Source: Caulobacteraceae bacterium (GTDB lineage Bacteria; Pseudomonadota; Alphaproteobacteria; Caulobacterales; Caulobacteraceae). From it: 9,760 nt of DNA. Each line of letters starts with the position of its first letter. Position 1 is the stretch's first letter. Positions 1-5,145 of the stretch are shown piece by piece. The notes under the pieces are model-generated. The model was not told where the DNA came from. It made no database searches and worked only from the letters and a program-made list of their open reading frames with translations. The translations under genes were made by a program, and so were the position numbers. The stretch spans positions 1-9,760 of the forward strand of contig JASLDZ010000387.1 in NCBI GenBank assembly GCA_030151985.1. The letters are read 5' to 3'.

Positions 1-443
1 CCCGCGTACTCCGCCACGCCGACCCGCTGCAGCGCCGCCATCGCCTCGGCCTTGCGGTCCGCCGGCCACAGGCCGAACAGCCCGCGCCAGAAGCCGACCC
101 GCCCCAGCGCGCCCACCATGACGTTGGAGAACAGCGTCAGCCGCCCGACCAGGTTGAACTGCTGGAAGATGAAGCCGACCCGCCGGCGCACGCGGCGGAT
201 GTCGTCGGCGAGCTTGCCGTCCGCCTGCACCGGCAGCCCGACCGCCTCGATCCGTCCCGCGCCGGCGTCGATCAGCTGAAGCCCCGTCAGCGAGCGCAGC
301 AGGGTGGACTTGCCCGAGCCCGAGGGGCCGATCAGCGCGACCATGTCGCCGCGGTCCACCCTCAGCGACACGCGGTCGAGCGCCTTGCGGGCGCCGAAGG
401 TCTTGGAGACGTCGTGGGCCGCGAACGCGACTTCGGCGGACAT
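1..443 (-). CDS. phnC: Phosphonate ABC transporter ATP-binding protein PhnC (N-terminal part, cut by window edge)
   Basis: This is the ATPase subunit of a phosphonate/phosphate-ester import system; it hydrolyses ATP at the inner face of the membrane to drive uptake with PhnD (binding protein) and PhnE (permease). The visible 147 residues begin MSAEVAFAAHDVSKTFGARK. A Walker A motif GPSGSGKS lies near residue 40, and the Q-loop region FIFQQFNLVGRLTLFSNV lies near residues 95-112. The QQFNLVGRLTLFSNV stretch followed by VGALGR and FWRGLFG is characteristic of PhnC rather than of generic amino-acid transporter ATPases. The signature LSGGQ, Walker B and H-loop lie beyond the left edge. The ATG at 443-441 is the only sensible start; a GGAG lies rather far upstream of it. 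The gene is divergent from the decarboxylase. Other phn genes would be expected further left and cannot be seen. Confidence 0.88.
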   Translation of the reverse strand, partial: MSAEVAFAAHDVSKTFGARKALDRVSLRVDRGDMVALIGPSGSGKSTLLRSLTGLQLIDAGAGRIEAVGLPVQADGKLADDIRRVRRRVGFIFQQFNLVGRLTLFSNVMVGALGRVGFWRGLFGLWPADRKAEAMAALQRVGVAEYA

Positions 444-663
444 GGACGGGGTCGTCGCTCCGGCGGCGGCTCCTCGCCTCTTCGCCTCTTCACAGGCCGC
501 CCGCAAGAGCCCGCTCGAAACCCGCTTCAACGCCGCCGCCGGAACGCGACGAAAAGCGCACGAAAGAACGCAACTCCTATCCGCCGATTTTCCCGAGCGC
601 GCACAGCTACTTGCGGCCATGTGGCGGGGGTGCGGCGGCGCGCCCTCAAATGACCGCTTTACA

Positions 664-681
664 GGGGGGTCCGCTTCCCCC
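664..681 (+). promoter_or_regulatory. Leader hairpin with G-run/C-run stem
   Basis: GGGGG at 664-668 pairs with CCCCC at 677-681, and G669 can wobble with T676, leaving a 6-7 base loop. The same G-run can alternatively pair with CCTCCC at 690-695 through one G-U pair, so the two pairings exclude each other. It is a structural possibility only; no folding was calculated. Confidence 0.35.
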
Positions 682-688
682 ATATCGC

Positions 689-767
689 GCCTCCCGGCGG
701 ACCCGAGCCAAGCGGCTTCCAACCCGTTTCTGCTAACGCCGGCTAGGTTCAACAATCAGCGGGAGGT
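689..767 (+). promoter_or_regulatory. Shine-Dalgarno and complementary anti-Shine-Dalgarno segment
   Basis: The ribosome binding site GGGAGG at 761-766 lies 9 bases before the TTG start and is the strongest in the window's left half. The segment GCCTCCCG at 689-696 can pair with CGGGAGGT at 760-767 (seven Watson-Crick pairs and one G-U), which would hide the site. The intervening 63 bases could form an independent fold. This is the arrangement seen in translational riboswitches and attenuators; whether it operates here is inference. Confidence 0.35.
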
Positions 768-786
768 TACGTGAATTGGTCACGTA
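768..786 (+). promoter_or_regulatory. Inverted repeat with the decarboxylase start codon in its loop
   Basis: TACGTGA at 768-774 and TCACGTA at 780-786 are perfect inverted repeats separated by the five bases ATTGG, which contain most of the TTG start codon and its context. The stem begins one base after the Shine-Dalgarno. As RNA it would present the start codon in a small loop; as DNA it would be a palindromic operator. The pairing is read directly from the sequence; the function is unknown. Confidence 0.4.
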
Positions 787-2035
787 CCAGTCTCCCCTGG
801 ACCTGGTCCGCGCGCGGTCCCCTGAGCGTCCTGTCGCCCTCGTGCGACCGGGTGCGGTGGCCGTAGCGGCACGCTGGTTCCAGGACAACATCAAGGCCGA
901 CGTCCTCTATGCGGTGAAGGCGAACCCTTCCGCGTGGGTGATCCAGCAGCTGCACGGTGCGGGCGTCACCGGCTTCGACGTCGCCTCGATCCCCGAGATC
1001 GAGCTCGTCGCGGCCAACGCGCCGGGCGCCCGCATGGCGTTCATGCACCCTGTGAAGAGCCGGGCGGCGATCGCCCGCGCCTACCACGCGTTCGGCGTGC
1101 GCACCTTCGCGCTCGACTGCCATGAGGAGCTGGAGAAGATCCTCTCCGCCACCGGCGGCGCGGACGACCTGAACCTGATCGTGCGCATGGCGGTGTCGTC
1201 CGACGGCGCGCAGTACTCGCTGTCGGGCAAGTTCGGCGTCTCGGTCGAGCAGGCGCCCAGCCTGCTGCTGGCCGCGCGGCGCGCGACCTCGGGGCTGATG
1301 GGCGTCAGCTTCCACGTGGGCAGCCAGTGCATGAAGCCGACCGCCTACCAGGCGGCGATGGCGCAAGTCTCCCGCGCGCTCGTCCGCGCCGGCGTGTTCG
1401 CCGACGTGGTCGACGTGGGCGGCGGCTTTCCGAGCGTCTACCCGGGCATGATCCCGCCCGACATGACCGAGTACGCCGCCGCCATCCAGCGCGGCTTCAA
1501 CGACATGATGGTGCACGAGACCACCGAGCTGTGGTGCGAGCCCGGCCGCGCGCTGGTGGCGGAAGCCTCCTCGCTCCTGGTCAAGGTCGAGCTGAAGAAG
1601 GGCGACGCGCTCTACCTGAACGACGGCTCCTATGGCTCGATGTTCGACGCGACGCACTTCAAGTGGCCGTTCCCCGTGAAGGGGCTGCGCGCGGAGGGCG
1701 AGATGTCGTCCGAGCTGCGGCCCTTCCGCTTCTACGGCCCGACCTGCGACTCGATCGACCACATGCCGGGGCCCTACTTCCTGCCGGCCGACATCGACGA
1801 GGGCGACTACATCGAGATCGGCATGCTGGGCGCCTATGGCGTCGCCATGGCCACGCGCTTCAACGGCTACGGCGACAGCGAAGTCGCCGAGGTCGAGGAC
1901 GCGCCCATGGCCTCGATGTTCGGCCTCGCTCCGCACTTCATCCCCGTCCCGAAATCCGACGAGGCGGAGGCGCGGAAGGTGGTGCGGTTCTCGCGTCCCA
2001 AGGGCGCGGCGGGCCGGAAGGGGCGACGCCGCTAA
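776..2035 (+). CDS. Ornithine (lysine/ornithine) decarboxylase, fold-III PLP enzyme
   Basis: This cytoplasmic PLP enzyme decarboxylates L-ornithine to putrescine and possibly lysine to cadaverine, the entry step of polyamine synthesis. The 419 residues match the alanine-racemase-fold (eukaryotic-like) decarboxylases, not the large fold-I SpeC/SpeF enzymes. Visible landmarks are the PLP lysine in YAVKANP (K48), HVGSQ with H180, the phosphate-binding GGG at 215-217, CEPGR at 254-258 for PLP nitrogen and phosphate contacts, and PTCDSID with the catalytic cysteine C324 and substrate-binding D325. The TTG at 776 is chosen because GGGAGG lies 9 bases upstream and homology begins at once; the nearby GTG at 771 is out of frame. 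The C-terminal 30 residues are Arg/Lys rich and variable. The next gene downstream is a DHS-like gene, supporting a polyamine locus. CDSID rather than CDGLD is typical of proteobacterial members, some of which accept lysine too, so strict substrate choice is open. Confidence 0.93.
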   Translation: MVTYQSPLDLVRARSPERPVALVRPGAVAVAARWFQDNIKADVLYAVKANPSAWVIQQLHGAGVTGFDVASIPEIELVAANAPGARMAFMHPVKSRAAIARAYHAFGVRTFALDCHEELEKILSATGGADDLNLIVRMAVSSDGAQYSLSGKFGVSVEQAPSLLLAARRATSGLMGVSFHVGSQCMKPTAYQAAMAQVSRALVRAGVFADVVDVGGGFPSVYPGMIPPDMTEYAAAIQRGFNDMMVHETTELWCEPGRALVAEASSLLVKVELKKGDALYLNDGSYGSMFDATHFKWPFPVKGLRAEGEMSSELRPFRFYGPTCDSIDHMPGPYFLPADIDEGDYIEIGMLGAYGVAMATRFNGYGDSEVAEVEDAPMASMFGLAPHFIPVPKSDEAEARKVVRFSRPKGAAGRKGRRR

Positions 2036-2045
2036 CCTCTTCTCT

Positions 2046-2155
2046 TCCGCTCATCCCCGCGGATGCGGGGACCCAGGCTTGAGCCACGCGCTCGACATCA
2101 AACCGCTGCATCCGCGGCTTAAGCCTGGGTCCCCGCATCCGCGGGGATGAGCGGA
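2046..2155. repeat. Perfect 35-bp inverted repeat (REP/BIME-like intergenic element)
   Basis: The arms at 2046-2080 and 2121-2155 are exact reverse complements over 35 bases and are separated by 40 bases. Each arm is itself a small hairpin, CCCCGC-GGAT-GCGGGG, followed by ACCCAGGCTT. The loop repeats GCATCCGCGG, also found in the right arm. Elements reading TCATCCCCGC..GCGGGGACCCAG are, from memory, common between genes in Caulobacteraceae and related alphaproteobacteria. It lies 10 bases after the decarboxylase stop, so it may end or stabilise that transcript. There is no T-run, so it is not a classic intrinsic terminator. Confidence 0.85.
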
Positions 2156-2240
2156 TTGTTTATGGGCCACGCTCCCCCAGCTACCGTCGCTCCGTCCGGT
2201 TCAACGACGGGCGCTCACCGCAACAGGGAAACCGAAAACG

Positions 2241-3320
2241 ATGAACGCTCCCGTTCCTCCGCACTCCAACAAGAAGGCGGAACTGCTCAACAAAGTCGTC
2301 GAGCACGTCGACATTACCGCCTACGACGCGCGGCCGGTGATCGACGCCATGCGCAAGATGAGCTTCACCTCCAGAGACACCGCCCGCGCCGCCGACATCC
2401 TGAACATGGCGATCGAGGATCAGGCCTGCTCGCCCTGGCTGATCCTGGCGGGCTCCACCTCGGCCGGCGGCTGCATGCACGTGTACCGCGACATGGTGAA
2501 ATTCGGCATGATCGACGTGGTGGTCGCCACCGGCGCCTCGATCGTGGACATGGACTTCTTCGAGGCCCTCGGCTTCAAGCACTATCAGGCCGACAGCTCT
2601 GTCGACGACCGGGTGCTGCGCGACCTCTACATCGACCGCATCTACGACACCTACATTGACGAGGAGGAGCTGCAGAACTGCGACGGCACGATCTACGACC
2701 TGTGCAACGCGCTGGAGCCCCGCCCCTATTCGAGCCGCGAGTTCATCTGGGAAATGGGCAAGTGGCTGGCCGCCGGCAACGCCAAGAAGCCCGGTTCCCT
2801 GGTGCAGACGGCCTATGAGGAAGGCGTGCCGATCTTCTGCCCGGCCTTCGTGGACAGCTCGGCCGGCTTCGGCCTGGTCAAGCACCAGAAGGAGCGGATC
2901 AAGGCGGGCAAGCCCTACCTCACCATCGACGCGGTGGCCGACTTCCGCGAGCTGACCGACATCAAGATCGAGGCGGGCTCCACGGGCCTGTTCATGGTCG
3001 GCGGCGGAGTTCCTAAGAACTTCGCGCAGGACACGGTCGTCTGCGCCGAGATCCTCGGCGTCGAGGCCGAGATGCACAAGTACGCCGTGCAGATCACCGT
3101 CGCCGACGTGCGCGACGGCGCCTGCTCCTCCTCCACGCTGAAGGAGGCGTGCAGCTGGGGCAAGGTGGACGTCACCTACGAGCAGATGGTGTTCGCCGAG
3201 GCCACCACCGTCGTGCCGCTGATCGGCTCCGACGCCTACTGGCGCGGGGCGTGGAAGTCCCGCACCAAGCCCCGCTGGGCCAAGCTCTTCGGCAAGGCCG
3301 CGCCGGCGGCGGCGGCCTGA
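2241..3320 (+). CDS. Deoxyhypusine-synthase-like protein (bacterial DHS family, probable polyamine enzyme)
   Basis: The 359-residue protein belongs to the deoxyhypusine synthase family, NAD-dependent enzymes that transfer an aminobutyl group from spermidine through a lysine imine. Family landmarks are GSTSAGG and VVVATGASIVDMD (NAD/subunit region, residues about 76-106), CPAFVDSSAG near residue 200, GGGVPKNF (254-261), and EACSWGK with E302, W306 and K308, matching human E323, W327 and the covalent K329. Several other human spermidine-contact residues are replaced: H288 by N260, N292 by D264 and D316 by C295. Bacteria lack eIF5A, so protein hypusination is not expected. Relatives are often labelled homospermidine biosynthesis proteins, and an aminobutyl transfer to a small amine is my inference. 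The position after ornithine decarboxylase supports that. The ATG at 2241 follows AGGGAA at 2225-2230. A 205-base gap holding an inverted repeat precedes it, so it may have its own promoter. The C-terminal AAPAAAA tail is nonconserved. Confidence 0.85.
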   Translation: MNAPVPPHSNKKAELLNKVVEHVDITAYDARPVIDAMRKMSFTSRDTARAADILNMAIEDQACSPWLILAGSTSAGGCMHVYRDMVKFGMIDVVVATGASIVDMDFFEALGFKHYQADSSVDDRVLRDLYIDRIYDTYIDEEELQNCDGTIYDLCNALEPRPYSSREFIWEMGKWLAAGNAKKPGSLVQTAYEEGVPIFCPAFVDSSAGFGLVKHQKERIKAGKPYLTIDAVADFRELTDIKIEAGSTGLFMVGGGVPKNFAQDTVVCAEILGVEAEMHKYAVQITVADVRDGACSSSTLKEACSWGKVDVTYEQMVFAEATTVVPLIGSDAYWRGAWKSRTKPRWAKLFGKAAPAAAA

Positions 3321-3361
3321 AGGCGGCGGGTCCGCGGGCGCCGATCCGCTGCGCTGACCCC

Positions 3362-4177
3362 CTATTTGGCGAAGGAGAAGCGGGCGGCGATGGTCACACT
3401 GGCCGCGCCGCCCTGCAGGCTGCGCGTGAGCAGCATGACCTGCTTCACCTCGCCGAGCGGGCGACCGCCCGCCGCGGCGAGCAGCTCCGCCTGTCGACGC
3501 GCCTCGGCGACGGCGGCGCGCTCGGCCTTGTCCCAAAGCGCGGGATCGACCGCCTCCAGCGAGCCGAAGCCCAGCACCTCGGAGGACCGCAGGAACGGCA
3601 GGCCGCCAGCTCCGAGCGTCCCGGACACGCTGTCGACGCCAGCGGCGGTCAGGGCGTCGAGGAAGGGCGGCAGCCGCTTGGGGTCGGAGGTGCGGAACCG
3701 CACGCCCGTGCGGGCCACGAAGACGCGAGGCGCGTCTTCCTGCGAGAAGTCCGGCATGGGCGAACTTGGGTTCGCCGCATGAGCCGCCATTCGCTCGGCG
3801 TTCCGCTTGGCCTGCGCCTCCTGGTCGATTTCGCGTGAGAAGCTGGCGGAGCCCGGCTCCACGTCCACGCCGAAGCGCTTGGCGGCGTCGCGGGCGACCT
3901 GCAGCCGCTGGTCGCGCAGTCGCGCCGCCTCGACGGCGGAGGCCGACTTCCCCTCGATGTTGACGAGGTAGGCGTCGGCGATCGGGCCCGGCAGTTCCGC
4001 GCGGCCGGTGGCGGTGACGAAGATGCTGGAGCCGCCGACCATGGCTTCGCCGATGCTCTGGCCGAAACCTTCGGTCCCGGCGGCGAGAAGGCCGGCGAAC
4101 TGGGTCGTGTCCTGCGCAGATGCGGGCGCGGCGGAGAGGAGGCCCACGGCGATCACGCCGCCCAGGATCGACTTCAC
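3362..4177 (-). CDS. Exported SIMPL (DUF541) domain protein
   Basis: This is a predicted periplasmic protein of 271 residues with a SIMPL/DUF541 domain, the family of E. coli YggE and Brucella BP26/Omp28, whose biochemical role is poorly defined (oxidative-stress and envelope links are reported for some members). A Sec signal peptide is visible: KS, then hydrophobic ILGGVIAVGLLSA, then APASA before QD, so cleavage after residue 21 is likely. SIMPL features are the first strand SSIFVTATGRAELPGPIADA, an alternating helix/strand pattern, and a late AEARRQAELLAAAGG-LGEVKQV segment. I chose the GTG at 4177-4175 because AGGAGAG lies five bases upstream and the signal peptide begins there. An in-frame ATG at 4207 would add ten residues and bury that ribosome site. 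The gene converges on the DHS-like gene with 41 bases between stops and diverges from nth. Confidence 0.82.
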   Translation of the reverse strand: MKSILGGVIAVGLLSAAPASAQDTTQFAGLLAAGTEGFGQSIGEAMVGGSSIFVTATGRAELPGPIADAYLVNIEGKSASAVEAARLRDQRLQVARDAAKRFGVDVEPGSASFSREIDQEAQAKRNAERMAAHAANPSSPMPDFSQEDAPRVFVARTGVRFRTSDPKRLPPFLDALTAAGVDSVSGTLGAGGLPFLRSSEVLGFGSLEAVDPALWDKAERAAVAEARRQAELLAAAGGRPLGEVKQVMLLTRSLQGGAASVTIAARFSFAK

Positions 4178-4220
4178 GCCCGCTCTCCTCGCAACGCCAG
4201 GCTGCAAGCGAACCAGACCT

Positions 4221-4242
4221 GCGCGCCTTGAGCAAGGCGCGC
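4221..4242. promoter_or_regulatory. Perfect 10-bp-arm palindrome in the SIMPL/nth divergent promoter region
   Basis: GCGCGCCTTG at 4221-4230 and CAAGGCGCGC at 4233-4242 are exact inverted repeats with two bases between them. The site lies 12 bases before the nth ATG and 43 bases before the SIMPL GTG, in the only region able to hold both promoters. The geometry fits a dimeric repressor operator. As RNA the loop would have to open to about four bases. No regulator family is assigned. Confidence 0.45.
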
Positions 4243-4254
4243 TATGAGCCGTCT

Positions 4255-4968
4255 ATGCCTCCGTCCTCCGCCCGACCCGTACGCAAGCCGGTTCGCCGGC
4301 GCGCGCTCCCGCCGAAGGAGCGGGCGCGGGTCGCGGATATCTTCGCGCGGTTCGAGGCGGCGGAGCCTGCGCCCAAGGGCGAGCTGGAGTGGGGCAATCC
4401 GTTCCAGCTCGTCGTCGCGGTGGCGCTCTCGGCGCAGGCGACGGACAAGGGGGTGAACAAGGCGACGCGGCCGCTGTTCGCGCGGGTGCGCAGCGCCGCG
4501 GAGATGCTGGCGCTCGGGCTGGACGGCCTCACCGAGGCGATCCGCACCATCGGCCTCTACCGCACCAAGGCGAAGAACGTGATGGCGCTGTCGCAGCTCG
4601 TGGTCGAGCGCCACGGCGGCGAGGTCCCGTTGGAGCGGGAGGCGCTGCAGGCGCTGCCGGGCGTCGGCCGCAAGACGGCCAGCGTGGTGCTGAACGAGCT
4701 GGGCGTGGAGCCCGCGATCGCGGTGGACACCCACGTGTTCCGGGTCTCGCACCGGCTGAAGCTGTCGGCGGGGAAGACGCCGGACAAGGTGGAGCAGGAC
4801 CTCCTGGCGCGCGTGCCGCAGCCCTACCTCACCCGCGCGCACCACTGGCTGATCCTGCACGGCCGCTACGTCTGCGTGGCGCGGCGGCCGAAGTGCGAGG
4901 CGTGCCTGATCGCCGACCTGTGTCCGTCCCGGGCATTGGGGGTCGTCGAGCCTCTCCCTCCCTCTTGA
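4255..4968 (+). CDS. nth: Endonuclease III, DNA glycosylase/AP lyase
   Basis: Endonuclease III removes oxidised pyrimidines from DNA and nicks the resulting abasic site in base excision repair. From the ATG at 4255 it has 237 residues, near the usual 210-240. The helix-hairpin-helix LPGVGRKTASVV carries catalytic lysine K140, and AVDTHVFRV carries catalytic aspartate D158; the 18-residue spacing equals that of E. coli K120 and D138. The C-terminal iron-sulphur motif is complete: C-VARRPK-C-EA-C-LIADL-C, i.e. Cys-X6-Cys-X2-Cys-X5-Cys. The frame is open upstream to 4120, and TTG at 4228 is a possible earlier start, but the upstream residues are low-complexity and overlap the palindrome and the divergent gene. 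No strong ribosome site precedes 4255. The last residues (EPLPPS) and the stop codon lie inside the downstream inverted repeat, so that element appears to have supplied the C-terminal tail. Confidence 0.95.
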   Translation: MPPSSARPVRKPVRRRALPPKERARVADIFARFEAAEPAPKGELEWGNPFQLVVAVALSAQATDKGVNKATRPLFARVRSAAEMLALGLDGLTEAIRTIGLYRTKAKNVMALSQLVVERHGGEVPLEREALQALPGVGRKTASVVLNELGVEPAIAVDTHVFRVSHRLKLSAGKTPDKVEQDLLARVPQPYLTRAHHWLILHGRYVCVARRPKCEACLIADLCPSRALGVVEPLPPS

Positions 4969-5134
4969 GGGGAGGGTGGCTGGAGGCGGAGCCGACAGAC
5001 GGGTGGGGCGGAGAGCGAAGCGTAAGAAGAGCCGGGCGCGACGTCTGGGACTGAAGGCGGACTTACGCTTCGCTCTCGTTCCCCCACCCGTCTCTCGCTT
5101 CGCTCGCAACACCCTCCCCTCAAGGGGGAGGGAG
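4954..5134. repeat. Nested inverted repeat of 181 bases between nth and the kinase gene
   Basis: The outer arms 4954-4978 and 5110-5134 match in 24 of 25 positions. The inner arms 4997-5026 and 5062-5093 match except for a small central bulge (CG against GAAC), with blocks of 12 and 16 identical bases. The unpaired middle is 35 bases, and the unmatched segments between outer and inner arms are about equal in length. Each outer arm is itself nearly palindromic around TTGA (CCCTC..GGGGAGGG). The element looks like a MITE or REP-type mobile intergenic repeat and differs in sequence from the one at 2046-2155. It sits between two convergent genes and overlaps the end of nth. No T-run follows either hairpin. 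Confidence 0.85.
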
Positions 5135-5145
5135 GGTACGATTTG

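Larger units (their letters stand above)
444..775. promoter_or_regulatory. Divergent intergenic region and leader of the ornithine decarboxylase gene
   Basis: This 332-base stretch separates phnC (minus) from the decarboxylase (plus) and holds no convincing annotated gene. On the decarboxylase side it contains a G-run/C-run hairpin at 664-681, a CCTCCC at 690-695 complementary to the Shine-Dalgarno GGGAGG at 761-766, a 28-codon Arg-rich open frame at 650-736, and a dyad that spans the start codon at 768-786. Established knowledge, from memory: alphaproteobacterial ornithine decarboxylase genes of this type are known to carry a conserved structured 5' leader, the speF RNA motif of Rfam. I infer that this region is the place to look for it, but I cannot confirm the match by eye. 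No clear -35/-10 pair was found; GCTAAC at 732-737 resembles a Caulobacter -10 element but has no partner upstream. Confidence 0.45.

Noticed and set aside
1..443. Claim of a full phosphonate utilisation operon
   Set aside because: Only part of one ATPase is visible; neither transporter partners nor C-P lyase genes can be seen.
767..1936. 389-codon open frame on the minus strand opposite the decarboxylase
   Set aside because: It mirrors codon structure of a clearly conserved plus-strand gene, its product is low-complexity His/Arg/Val rich, and it has no family motif.
2241..3320. True deoxyhypusine synthase acting on eIF5A
   Set aside because: Bacteria lack eIF5A and key spermidine-pocket residues are replaced, so only the family, not the reaction, is assigned.
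3321..3361. Possible terminator between the convergent DHS-like and SIMPL genes
   Set aside because: Only short GC pairings are visible and no T-run on either strand, so an intrinsic terminator cannot be supported.
2181..4235. 684-codon open frame on the minus strand across the DHS-like gene and SIMPL gene
   Set aside because: It overlaps two well-supported genes in other frames and has repetitive Arg/Gly/Ala composition typical of GC-rich antisense frames.
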